Shown piece by piece: positions 46,608 to 55,112 of a stretch of 64,000 nucleotides of DNA. Position numbers and translations under genes: made by a program. The notes under the pieces are model-generated. The model saw only the letters and a list, made by a program, of their open reading frames with translations, did not search any database and was not told the origin of the DNA. The DNA is from Methanospirillum stamsii (GTDB lineage: Archaea > Halobacteriota > Methanomicrobia > Methanomicrobiales > Methanospirillaceae), in contig NZ_CP176366.1 of assembly GCF_046244385.1 (NCBI RefSeq), positions 2,170,001 through 2,234,000 on the forward strand, read 5' to 3'. Within the stretch, counting starts at the first letter, position 1. Every line of letters begins with the position of its first letter.

Positions 46608-47861
46608 ATGAAACAAATATTTCATATAATCGGGTTTTTTATCTGCATCGGTATCCTTGCCGGATTAGCCTGTGCACAAAATCCCGGCGACGGAGGTCAG
46701 ATGAACATGATGGGTATGCAGGACTATGGGGCAGCAGAGCCTTTTTACCCGACAAATATCCCGCTGGTGGAGGAAAATTCGGAGACAGGGAGAGAAATGA
46801 TTCAGATAGGCCCCGGGTCCGGACCGGTGCAGATTCCGGTCTCACCTGACAACCAGGAAATTTCTGTCTCTCCTTCGAACAATCCACCCATATCAATTGG
46901 AAATAACGAGATTGTCGGGAGTTATCAGGATCCGGGAACTGCAGAGCCATATTATCCGTCCAATCCTCCTTCCCCTGCTCCCTATCCGACCGGAAACCCG
47001 GTGGTGATAACACCGGTCAGTCCGCAGGATCCTGGGACTGCAGAGCCGTATTATCCTATCTATACTCCTGCTCCTGAACCAACTCCAACTCAACAGCCCC
47101 GGGTTTATTATCCCGAGCCCCGGTACCAGGAACCATCTGTGGTCTACCATTATTATGATCACCGTGACCGTGATTATGACGACCGGTATTACTACGATAA
47201 AAAGTATTATCGTCCGTCATATTATGACCCTGATGATTATGACTGCCGGTATTCTTCATATTATTACGTTGATGGAGTACTGAAGATTGCAAGTACTCCC
47301 CATCAGGCAGAAATCTACGTGGATAATTCCTTCAGGGGCTACACCCCCTACTCCGGGTACCGGACTCTCGAAAACATCAGGCCCGGAACCTATACGATTC
47401 GTCTCAAATACTCCGGATATTACGACTATTATGAAGATGTCTATGTATCGAGAGGCAGGACGGTCTATATTGATGCAGATATGGTCAGGATTGGAGAAAC
47501 CTACTCGAAATCCGGATCAATATCAGTCCAGTCTGAACCTTCAGGAGCCGGGGTTTACCTTGATAATGAATACCGGGGGGTATCACCGGTTGTGCTGAGC
47601 ACCGTTTCAGCCGGAACCCATTCTCTTCTGGTAAGAAAGGAGGGGTATACAGATTATGTCTGCAAGGTTGATATCTCTCAAAAGCAGGCGGTAAGTATCT
47701 CAGCCGTGCTTTCTCCTGCTCCTCCCCTGACTCAGGTCATAACGCCCAATCCTACTCAGCCACCTCAGCCTGAACCGACCAGAGCCGGGCTTTCAGGTGG
47801 GATTCTTTGTATTGCTCTTCTTATCGGAGGGATACTAGTACTGAAATCTCGTCCCAATTAA
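46608..47861 (+). CDS. PEGA-domain surface protein
   Basis: Start ATG at 46608 has GGGGAGG ten bases upstream; the GTG at 46602 is too close. A signal peptide (IFHIIGFFICIGILAGLACA) leads into a long Pro/Tyr-rich linker with a repeated unit DPGTAEPYYP (twice, plus a variant YGAAEPFYP), then an Asp/Tyr-rich segment. Two PEGA domains follow: LKIASTPHQAEIYVDNSFRG and ISVQSEPSGAGVYLDNEYRG. A C-terminal membrane helix ends in KSRPN, so the protein is anchored in the membrane with the PEGA domains outside. PEGA domains are common in archaeal envelope proteins; function is structural or binding (inference). Confidence 0.85.
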   Translation: MKQIFHIIGFFICIGILAGLACAQNPGDGGQMNMMGMQDYGAAEPFYPTNIPLVEENSETGREMIQIGPGSGPVQIPVSPDNQEISVSPSNNPPISIGNNEIVGSYQDPGTAEPYYPSNPPSPAPYPTGNPVVITPVSPQDPGTAEPYYPIYTPAPEPTPTQQPRVYYPEPRYQEPSVVYHYYDHRDRDYDDRYYYDKKYYRPSYYDPDDYDCRYSSYYYVDGVLKIASTPHQAEIYVDNSFRGYTPYSGYRTLENIRPGTYTIRLKYSGYYDYYEDVYVSRGRTVYIDADMVRIGETYSKSGSISVQSEPSGAGVYLDNEYRGVSPVVLSTVSAGTHSLLVRKEGYTDYVCKVDISQKQAVSISAVLSPAPPLTQVITPNPTQPPQPEPTRAGLSGGILCIALLIGGILVLKSRPN

Positions 47862-47944
47862 AAAATTTTTCGATTGAATTATTCGTAACTTCTAAAAGCC
47901 CTGAAAAAAATATACTACTGATAACTGTAGGAAGTCGGTGTATT

Positions 47945-48157
47945 GTGACAGGAACCACTGGGAAGCACTCTAACAGGCCACACTGCCTGTACCTCTGGTA
48001 CATACATGGAATGCCGGTATGTTCAGAAGAGAAAAGTAATCGTGAATGCCCGTATCCGTTCTGGAAATGTCCGGTAAGAGATCTCCAGAATACTGGAATT
48101 AATGGGAATGTTTCTGCATCTTCAGTAAAAGTTCCGAAAATTTCAGTAAAAATTTAA
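47945..48157 (+). CDS. Candidate small Cys-rich protein
   Basis: From a GTG at 47945, preceded by GGAAG, a 70-residue frame reads VTGTTGKHSNRPHCLYLWYI then HGMPVCSEEKSN and RECPYPFWKCP. The spaced Cys and His residues suggest a small zinc-binding protein and the N-terminal half looks coding. The tail (SASSVKVPKISVKI) does not. No relatives can be named. The rest of the gap 47862-48164 is empty. Confidence 0.35.
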   Translation: MTGTTGKHSNRPHCLYLWYIHGMPVCSEEKSNRECPYPFWKCPVRDLQNTGINGNVSASSVKVPKISVKI

Positions 48158-48164
48158 CCAACTC

Positions 48165-48623
48165 TCATCGTGCCAGGGCAACCGTCTCCCCATACTGGAC
48201 GACGTGACCCTGCATTGCATGAATAAGGTCATCCTTTCTCGATCCTGGAGGAAGGTCCAGAAATGTATCCAGTCCATAGACTCTGAACTGGTACCGATGC
48301 ATCTCTCCATCCAACGGGCATGGTCCGTGATACCCGATGGTTCCATAATCATTTTTTCCCTGTACTGCTGAAACCGGTCTGGTAACGACAGGCTCTTTTG
48401 GAAAACCCTCCGGAATTCTTGCCATTGCAGGGATATTCCATATAAGCCAGGTCGAAAAAGAACAGCAGGATTTAATAAACGGATTGAAAACCATGATTGC
48501 AAGGGACTTTGCAGTGAGGTTTGAAATATTTAGTGCCGGTGTCCTGTCTTCTCCCCTGCAGGTATATCCCGGGGGGAATTCAAGAAAGTCCAGGGTGACG
48601 ACAATAGGGGTTATTACTGGCAT
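48165..48623 (-). CDS. YbhB/YbcL-type PEBP-family protein
   Basis: A 152-residue phosphatidylethanolamine-binding (Raf-kinase-inhibitor-like) protein: RGEDRTPALNISNL, STWLIWNIPA, YGTIGYHGPCPLDGEMHRYQ and FRVYGLDTFLDLP. These motifs form the anion-binding pocket. Bacterial and archaeal members have no settled function. It follows COG2122 by 13 bases and may be the tail of that operon. Confidence 0.88.
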   Translation of the reverse strand: MPVITPIVVTLDFLEFPPGYTCRGEDRTPALNISNLTAKSLAIMVFNPFIKSCCSFSTWLIWNIPAMARIPEGFPKEPVVTRPVSAVQGKNDYGTIGYHGPCPLDGEMHRYQFRVYGLDTFLDLPPGSRKDDLIHAMQGHVVQYGETVALAR

Positions 48624-48636
48624 ACCAGATGTCTCA

Positions 48637-49368
48637 TTATGATTCCCTGGTAAAAAAACCTAAGCCTCCGGTGGTGATGAGATCATCCCTTTTTTCTGCC
48701 CGGACCAGGGGCGGGACCTCACCCCAGATTATACTGGTATCATTAAATATCGCATAAACTCCGTCAATTTCAGTATCAAGTTCATCCAGGCAGGATTTAT
48801 CTGAAATGGTCAGGACATTACATACCGCTGTTGCCACAGCGTCTGCAAGGATGGGATCAGAAGAAAAAACCGTGACGCTGTCTGCTGTGCCAAAAGAAAA
48901 AGAATGACCGACCGTGGCAGATGATGTGCAGATCCCATAAATCTCATCAGTTGGTCTGATAACAAAGGCATATTTTCCGGATAACGGAGATTCTCCTGCA
49001 TATATTCCTATCCGGACTGGACGGTCGGTTATCAGGGCAATATCTCCTCCGTTGTCAATAACACAAAATGAGGCACCGCTTTTTTGTGCTGCTGCAACAC
49101 CATGTTCTGCAACAGCTCCGGCAACCGCTGCCATCGGCCCCACTCCTGCCTTTTCTGCTGCTTGTGCCATTCTTCGTGCAATAATGGGATGGTCCGGAAC
49201 CTGTACCGGTTCATAACTGGTACCAAAAAAGGGATCCCGGACAAGATAACGTTCGAGTTCAGACCTTGCAGTTCTCATCCCCATGGATGCTGCCTGAATA
49301 ACCTCTTCGTTATCGGCGAGAATTGTTGCGATTGTTTCCCTGAGTTCAAAATGGTAACGGATGGTCAT
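48637..49368 (-). CDS. UPF0280 (COG2122) protein, homocysteine synthesis
   Basis: A 243-residue UPF0280 protein (AGVGPMAAVAGAVAEHGVAA, VIDNGGDIAL, GICTSSATVGHSFSFG). In Methanosarcina acetivorans a COG2122 protein works with COG1900 and NIL-ferredoxin proteins in making homocysteine from aspartate semialdehyde and sulphide. Here all three genes sit in one leftward operon (51263 to 48637), four bases apart at this junction, which supports the same role. Confidence 0.9.
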   Translation of the reverse strand: MTIRYHFELRETIATILADNEEVIQAASMGMRTARSELERYLVRDPFFGTSYEPVQVPDHPIIARRMAQAAEKAGVGPMAAVAGAVAEHGVAAAQKSGASFCVIDNGGDIALITDRPVRIGIYAGESPLSGKYAFVIRPTDEIYGICTSSATVGHSFSFGTADSVTVFSSDPILADAVATAVCNVLTISDKSCLDELDTEIDGVYAIFNDTSIIWGEVPPLVRAEKRDDLITTGGLGFFTRES

Positions 49369-49371
49369 CCC

Positions 49372-49755
49372 TTAATAACTGAGGGAGAGGGCCGAGTGCG
49401 GACAACTGATAATACATCTGCCACAGAGAATGCATTTTTTCGTATTGACCTGCAGTTTCCATTCATCATCAAAATAAAAGACCCCTTTGGGGCAGATGGA
49501 GATACAGGCTCCGCAGTCTACACACTCATCATCATCATGCCTGATTCCTTCTTCAAGGATCCTGACCTCCGCACCAAGGCTTCGCATCCGTTCACTTATC
49601 AGTATGCAATGTTCATCCGGCACATCAACCAGGGCTTCTTCTCCTTCGTGAGCATCAGATCGTGCCCGGTCTACATTGATAAGAATGCCGGTATCCTTTA
49701 CTACCTGGGCAATTATCGGTCTGCTCTCATGGTACAGTCTGACAAGAAGTTTCAT
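49372..49755 (-). CDS. NIL-domain ferredoxin of homocysteine synthesis
   Basis: Start at 49755 (MKLLVRLYHESRP) overlaps the upstream stop as ATGA. The N-terminal about 75 residues form a NIL domain, followed by a 2x[4Fe-4S] ferredoxin: CVDCGACISICPKG and CILCGRCIISCPHS. Equivalent to MA1822 of Methanosarcina, which is thought to supply electrons or sulphide to the COG1900 protein. 127 residues. Confidence 0.92.
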   Translation of the reverse strand: MKLLVRLYHESRPIIAQVVKDTGILINVDRARSDAHEGEEALVDVPDEHCILISERMRSLGAEVRILEEGIRHDDDECVDCGACISICPKGVFYFDDEWKLQVNTKKCILCGRCIISCPHSALSLSY

Positions 49756-51263
49756 GGCCGGCTGCCTCCGGGTTTGAACAGTTTCCCTAAATCGCTTGCA
49801 TGGAGTATTGCAATACACTGGTTTTGTGCATCGACTACCGGAAGGGCACTAATCCGGTGATGTTCCATCTTTTGTGCAGCAATATCAATCGGTTCATCAA
49901 CCAGTGTGGTAATCACGTTTCTTGTCATGACATCCTGAACCTTTACCTTTCGTTCCGGACGTGCAACTGCTTTTGCGATGTCAAATGTCGTAACAACACC
50001 GGTCAGTCTTCCCTCTTCATTGAGGACCGGCAGATGGTTCGTTTCTCCTTTCAGGAGTTTTTTTGCTGCATCCGTGATATCCTGATCTTCCTTGATAGTG
50101 ACCACCCGTCGCTGCATAATCTCCTGAACAAGAACCATTTTCCTGGTTTCCCTCATAGGTTTTGCCTGTTTTGACGGGTCAATATACCTGGTCGGGAGAC
50201 ACATGGTCATATGACCCTCTTCAATCCAGTTTTTCAGGGTATTTGCGACCATTTTTGCCCGGCGGTATGAAGAGAGAGAGGATGTTTTAACCTCCTCGTC
50301 ATTCAGTTCGATGGTTCCGGATTTCAGTTCCGCATAACTTACCTGCCTGATAACCGGTCTGCTCCGTGACGGAACACCATAGTCCCTGATACTAACCGTG
50401 ATATCTTCGTCCCTTACTGCAGTCTTCCTGACGGTCTCAATGTCAAGAACCGGCAGAGGAATTCCAATCCCGAGATACAGGGTAGGCCCGTACCTGTACA
50501 TGAACCCTGCCCGGAGGAAGTCGGTATTCATTTCTGTCATATCTGCAGTGGTCATCAGGGTTGCAAAGTTCCCTGCTGACGAGTGCTGTGTTCCTTCACC
50601 CACAACCATTCCCTGTGCACCACCGAGAAGGATTGGGACACCACTTCCAATAAGCCGGAGGTTTGGATCATTAGATATCGGATTTAATGTTCCGGCCCCT
50701 GAAAATGAAACATTTCCACTGTGAGGCAGCAGGGTTCCCATGTACGTGTACAGGGTATCTTCTGAGGTGTTCACTGCTGCATCGTATCGCTGGTAGGCAT
50801 TTCGCGGATTGACCATGATGGCCTGGTTTAAATCTTCCAGCCTGATTTCGGTGGTGATACTTCTCCGGGGATAACAGTCAGATCCTGAAGACTGGGCACG
50901 AAGTTCAACAGACTTTCCTGAAATAAAGTCCTCGATAACATGGGCACCCCCGTAACTTTCCATCCTGGTAACTGACTTGTTTGTCGCACCGATGTAGGTA
51001 TCCACTGCTGCAATGCCGCCGTATGCTTCAACATCGTTGAGCCAGAGCCGTTCCATCTTTATCGGTGGTTCGGCATGACCAAAGTTTAAAAATGCTCCGG
51101 AGGAACACATAGCCCCGAATGTTCCGGTGGTTACAACATCCACCTCTCTCAGTGCTCCTTCCTCTCCGAGCTCGGCAACGATGTCCGGCATCTCATCGGC
51201 AGTGACCACCCGGGCTGAACCGTCACGTATACGCCGGTTGATCTCATCGATGGACTTTTCCAT
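49752..51263 (-). CDS. Homocysteine synthesis protein, DUF39 (COG1900) with two CBS domains
   Basis: Start ATG at 51263 with AGGTGAT upstream. Residues 1-370 are the DUF39 domain, with the conserved Cys53 (TFGAMCSSGAF) and Cys130 (SGSDCYPRR) that correspond to those required in MA1821. Residues about 385-503 are two CBS repeats (VTIKEDQDITDAAKKLLKGE; VITTLVDEPIDIAAQKMEHH), probably a nucleotide or SAM sensor. It inserts sulphide to form homocysteine from aspartate semialdehyde. First gene of the operon with NIL-ferredoxin and COG2122. Confidence 0.92.
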   Translation of the reverse strand: MEKSIDEINRRIRDGSARVVTADEMPDIVAELGEEGALREVDVVTTGTFGAMCSSGAFLNFGHAEPPIKMERLWLNDVEAYGGIAAVDTYIGATNKSVTRMESYGGAHVIEDFISGKSVELRAQSSGSDCYPRRSITTEIRLEDLNQAIMVNPRNAYQRYDAAVNTSEDTLYTYMGTLLPHSGNVSFSGAGTLNPISNDPNLRLIGSGVPILLGGAQGMVVGEGTQHSSAGNFATLMTTADMTEMNTDFLRAGFMYRYGPTLYLGIGIPLPVLDIETVRKTAVRDEDITVSIRDYGVPSRSRPVIRQVSYAELKSGTIELNDEEVKTSSLSSYRRAKMVANTLKNWIEEGHMTMCLPTRYIDPSKQAKPMRETRKMVLVQEIMQRRVVTIKEDQDITDAAKKLLKGETNHLPVLNEEGRLTGVVTTFDIAKAVARPERKVKVQDVMTRNVITTLVDEPIDIAAQKMEHHRISALPVVDAQNQCIAILHASDLGKLFKPGGSRP

Positions 51264-51369
51264 AATGATCACCTGTTAGGAGGTGAAAGAAATTATAGAT
51301 GTGGGTTTTGACACCGGAGTGGTTCTTCTCCGGATTATTTAAAAAAAGAAAGAAGTGTAAATACCCGAT

Positions 51370-53019
51370 TTACTTCTGCAGTAGTACTGCACCAACATCT
51401 GCCTGACCTACTGCTGCAGCATACCGTGAAAGGACACTGGTGAGTGGTCTTTGTGTCGGTTTCCATCCAGCCTTTCTCTTTTCAAGTTCGTCCGGACTGA
51501 CCCCGAGTTCGATACTCTTTGTATGGAGATCGATTGAGATGCTGTCTCCCTCTTTGACAAAGGCAATGGGGCCTCCTACTGCAGCTTCCGGAGATACGTG
51601 TCCGATACAGGGCCCTCTGGTACCACCTGAAAACCGCCCGTCGGTGATGAGGGCAACTCTGCTGTATCCAAGACCGACAAGAGCGGAGGTTGGAGAGAGC
51701 ATTTCCGGCATACCTGGTCCGCCTTTTGGTCCTTCGTACCTGATAATCACTACGTCTCCTTCGGTTATCTGCCGTTCAAGGATGGCTTTCATGGCATCGG
51801 CTTCACCATCAAAGACCCGTGCCGGACCGGTGTGTTTCCACATCTCGTCCTGGACCGCACCACTTTTTATGACCGCACCGCCTGGAGCCAGGTTTCCGGT
51901 CAGAATCATAAGGCCGCCGCTTGCATGAACCGGTGATTCAGGTGGTCTGATAACCTCTTTATTCACATACCTGACTGCATTGGCGATAGAATATGTGTCC
52001 ATTCCGGAAACCGTCTCACAATTCTCCAGATACTTTTTAATCTGTCTGAAAACCGCCGGGATTCCTCCGGCATGATGCAGGGTTTCCATTGAATGCGGGC
52101 CTCCGGGCATCATGGAGGCGATATGGGGCACCTGGCCGGATATGACGTTAAATTCCTGCAGAGAAAAGGGAACGCCTGCTTCGGTTGCGATGGCCATCAG
52201 ATGGAGGACGGTGTTTGTGGATCCGCCAAGAGCCATGTCCACCCTGATGGCATTGCGAAGACTTGCCGGAGTGATAATATCACGGGGAAGGACCTGCTTT
52301 TTCACCAGATCACAGATACGTTTTCCTGATCGGTATGCAAGCCGGAGTTTTTCTGCATAAACTGCCGGTGTTGCTGCACATCCGGGAAGAGACATGCCGA
52401 CTGCCTCGGTCATACAGGCCATCGTGTTTGCGGTATAAAGGCCCTGACATGATCCGCATCCTGGCATTGCTGCAGCTTCCAGTTCATGTAGTTCCTCCTC
52501 GGTCATTTTTCCACCGGCAACCTTTCCGACTCCCTCAAATACATCGGTCAGGGATAGTTCGCAGCCATGATAATGACCGGGGAGCATGTTTCCACCGGTA
52601 ACCACTATTGCCGGAATATTGCACCTTGCCGCTGCCATGAGCATTCCGGGAACAATCTTGTCACAGGTGCATACACAGACAATACCGTCGAATTTGTGTG
52701 CCTGGATCATGAGTTCCACAGAATCTGCAATATTTTCCCGTGAAGGGAGTGAATACCGCATTCCTTCGTGTCCCATGGCGATACCGTCGCATATCCCGAT
52801 GGTATTAAATTCAAATGCCGTCCCGCCTCCGGCAGCAATTCCCTCGCGAACCCTCTCTCCCAGGTTTCGAAGGTGCATGTGACCGGGGACGATGGTATTC
52901 CAGGAGTTTGCAATCCCGATGAACGGCTGGTTCATCTCACTCTCATCAATCCCGAGAGATCTGATAAGCGACCGGTTCGGTGCCCGGGCGTATCCGGTTT
53001 TGACCTCATCACTCCGCAT
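51370..53019 (-). CDS. ilvD: Dihydroxy-acid dehydratase
   Basis: Makes the 2-keto acids of valine and isoleucine. Family alignment puts the start at MRSDEVKTGYARAPNRSLIR (53019; ATG at 53028 gives three more residues). Open frame further upstream to 53097 is not conserved-looking. 549 residues, with Fe-S cysteines in CVCTCDKIVPGML and MPGCGSCQGLYTANTM, and the C-terminal GLGYSRVALITDGRFSGGTRG. Divergent from the YkgJ-like gene. Confidence 0.95.
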   Translation of the reverse strand: MRSDEVKTGYARAPNRSLIRSLGIDESEMNQPFIGIANSWNTIVPGHMHLRNLGERVREGIAAGGGTAFEFNTIGICDGIAMGHEGMRYSLPSRENIADSVELMIQAHKFDGIVCVCTCDKIVPGMLMAAARCNIPAIVVTGGNMLPGHYHGCELSLTDVFEGVGKVAGGKMTEEELHELEAAAMPGCGSCQGLYTANTMACMTEAVGMSLPGCAATPAVYAEKLRLAYRSGKRICDLVKKQVLPRDIITPASLRNAIRVDMALGGSTNTVLHLMAIATEAGVPFSLQEFNVISGQVPHIASMMPGGPHSMETLHHAGGIPAVFRQIKKYLENCETVSGMDTYSIANAVRYVNKEVIRPPESPVHASGGLMILTGNLAPGGAVIKSGAVQDEMWKHTGPARVFDGEADAMKAILERQITEGDVVIIRYEGPKGGPGMPEMLSPTSALVGLGYSRVALITDGRFSGGTRGPCIGHVSPEAAVGGPIAFVKEGDSISIDLHTKSIELGVSPDELEKRKAGWKPTQRPLTSVLSRYAAAVGQADVGAVLLQK

Positions 53020-53152
53020 GATACTCATGAACAGATTGGGCCGACCAGAAGATAAAGGAAAGGATGGTGGTGCAAAAAATTTCATCACCTGCACCACCTA
53101 TCCGGATACGTACAACCACATGGTGCATAAACCGGTGCGACCAATACTGATC

Positions 53153-53623
53153 ATGGTCTTTACCTGCACACAATGTGGTCAATGTTGCATATACTTAGGT
53201 GACTATATCGTTATCGAGGAGCAGACCGGACCATACACCTACGCCTGTTCCTGTGTTTCCACCAATACTCCGTTTCAGGCTGTTGTGGATGAGGACAAAC
53301 GGAATATATTTAATAATCGGGATTTCTCCGCTTTACATCCCCATGCCTGTCCTTTTTTGCGTCCGGCAGGAGATGACCGGATCGTCTGCACCATCCATAA
53401 CACAAGTCCTGCCCAGTGTAAGATTTACCGGTGTGTAGCGGTCAGAGTTTATTCCGGTGATACCATGGTCGGGTATATCACCGGGATGGGAGCTCTTCAT
53501 TCGAACGATTCCGGACTTCGTGCGTTGTATGAATCATGTGTATCAGATCTTCCTGCGAGTGATGAAGAGCGTGATTCATGGCTCTCCGGGTTTTTTAAAA
53601 CCCACGGGTACCGGACAGAATAA
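53153..53623 (+). CDS. YkgJ-family cysteine-cluster protein
   Basis: Start at 53153 (MVFTCTQCGQCCIYLGDYIV) places the first cysteine cluster CxxCGxCC at the N-terminus as usual; an ATG at 53120 would add 11 residues. More cysteines follow in HACPFLRPAGDDRIVCTIHN and AQCKIYRC. 156 residues. The family probably binds zinc or an iron-sulphur cluster; a role in protein modification has been suggested but is unproven. Lies divergent from ilvD. Confidence 0.85.
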   Translation: MVFTCTQCGQCCIYLGDYIVIEEQTGPYTYACSCVSTNTPFQAVVDEDKRNIFNNRDFSALHPHACPFLRPAGDDRIVCTIHNTSPAQCKIYRCVAVRVYSGDTMVGYITGMGALHSNDSGLRALYESCVSDLPASDEERDSWLSGFFKTHGYRTE

Positions 53624-53628
53624 CCTGT

Positions 53629-54201
53629 CTATATAGAATCGAGCCAGTTAGCCAGGTCCGGTGCGTTGATGACTGTAACGCCAATATTTTTCATGTCAAG
53701 GACATTTGCCTCATGGATCTCCCTGGTCTGTGCCCCTGTTGCATCATTTACAAGGACCGTCTCGTAATTATATGCCATGGCATCAAATACCGTGGTCCTG
53801 ATACAGTTCGGGGTCTGGATTCCTGCAATGACAACAATCTCTATTCCAAGAGTCCGGAGGGTCAGGTCCAGTCCGGTTCCGATGAATGCACTCATCCGGG
53901 TTTTTTCAAGCAGGTATTCTCCGGGCTTTGGCTTTAGTTCGTCAATGACATCGGCTCCGGGTGTCCTTCTTACTGCAAATGGCGTAGATTTGAATTTTTC
54001 AGCCCTGAACCATTCCACGTCAGATCCATCCGGGTGGTGGACCCGGACAACGTGAAAGATTGGAAGGTTTCGGGCTCTGAATTCTGAAAGAACCTGCGTT
54101 AATGGGCTAATGACATTTTCTGCTCCGGCAACCGGGAGGACTGCTTTTTTGGATGCAAAGTCATTTTGCATGTCGATGATGAGGAGAGCTGGTTTTTTCA
54201 T
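53629..54201 (-). CDS. Isochorismatase-family cysteine hydrolase
   Basis: 190 residues from MKKPALLIIDMQNDF (54201); an ATG at 54222 adds seven. The catalytic triad Asp-Lys-Cys is visible: Asp in LIIDMQNDF, Lys in LLEKTRMSAF and Cys in AGIQTPNCIRTT. Members hydrolyse amides such as nicotinamide or ureido compounds; this one cannot be assigned. Convergent with the YkgJ gene, five bases away. Confidence 0.88.
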   Translation of the reverse strand: MKKPALLIIDMQNDFASKKAVLPVAGAENVISPLTQVLSEFRARNLPIFHVVRVHHPDGSDVEWFRAEKFKSTPFAVRRTPGADVIDELKPKPGEYLLEKTRMSAFIGTGLDLTLRTLGIEIVVIAGIQTPNCIRTTVFDAMAYNYETVLVNDATGAQTREIHEANVLDMKNIGVTVINAPDLANWLDSI

Positions 54202-54279
54202 GGTATATCGGTTAGGTTCCATCCATATAATGGCTATTCTCTCAGCAATCTTACATACTTACGATGAGAAATACTGAGT

Positions 54280-54711
54280 ATGGTTTCCCTCAGGATCGGT
54301 ACGATCCTTTTATTTTTCATCATCATTACAACCCCGATAACCGCAGAGCGGGTATTCTTTTCAGATGGTACCCTCTATAGTTCCTCTCTCTCAAAAGATG
54401 AAATCCTGGAACGGTTTGAAGAATATCCCAAAACCGGATCGGTAATCGTATTTCATGACACTATCTGTGAAACCTGCGAGGATGCGATGAAATATCTTGG
54501 TGATTTTGAAAAAAAATATCCGGAGATTGATATTGAGTACTATGATCTCCATCTTAATACAACAAATAAACTGATGTTCGAGGATTATATGAAAGAATAT
54601 AAGCAGAAAAACCTGATGGCCCCGACCGCTTTTATTGGTCCGGCAGGGCTTGAAGGGGTTGAGAGTATAAAACTACTGTTTGAGCCGTTTACCCTGTTAT
54701 ATAATGAGTAA
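54280..54711 (+). CDS. Exported thioredoxin-like protein
   Basis: 143 residues with a signal peptide (LRIGTILLFFIIITTPITA). The mature part has an extended thioredoxin active-site region FHDTICETCEDAMKYL, with the CxxC Cys-Glu-Thr-Cys, and a later PTAFIGPAG in the position of the cis-Pro loop. It probably handles disulphides of secreted proteins or metals. No partner DsbD is adjacent. Confidence 0.7.
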   Translation: MVSLRIGTILLFFIIITTPITAERVFFSDGTLYSSSLSKDEILERFEEYPKTGSVIVFHDTICETCEDAMKYLGDFEKKYPEIDIEYYDLHLNTTNKLMFEDYMKEYKQKNLMAPTAFIGPAGLEGVESIKLLFEPFTLLYNE

Positions 54712-54761
54712 TGTAGGTTCAAACGATTAGGTTTTCGATACTGTAATATGGATGGAGAATG

Positions 54762-55091
54762 ATGAATATCATAATGAACGAGAGTTCTCATTCTTCTCTT
54801 CCATTTGTTCTTTCAAAACTAAATTCTCACATAGAAGAGATGAAGAGAAATTATGGAGTGACAAGGCTCGGCATCTTTGGTTCTGTCAGCCGGAGAGAAG
54901 ATACATCTGATAGTGACATAGATATCCTCGTGGATTTAACTCCTGAAAAAGGGATATATCGGAGATATATTAACCTTGCAGATGAATTGGAGGAGATTTT
55001 CGGTCGCTTTGTAGATCTTGTAACTGTAAAGGGACTCTCTCTACACATGAGACCCTATGTAGAGCGTGAGGTGATATGGGTTTATGGATGA
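54762..55091 (+). CDS. MNT-type nucleotidyltransferase (possible antitoxin)
   Basis: 109 residues from ATG at 54762 with GGAG just upstream (an ATG at 54759 is equally possible). The nucleotidyltransferase motif GSVSRREDTSDSDIDILVDL is intact. Such proteins pair with HEPN toxins, but no HEPN gene adjoins: the next gene runs opposite. It may be orphaned or serve a toxin elsewhere. Confidence 0.8.
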   Translation: MNIIMNESSHSSLPFVLSKLNSHIEEMKRNYGVTRLGIFGSVSRREDTSDSDIDILVDLTPEKGIYRRYINLADELEEIFGRFVDLVTVKGLSLHMRPYVEREVIWVYG

Positions 55092-55112
55092 TACAACATT
55101 TCTCTCTCAAAC

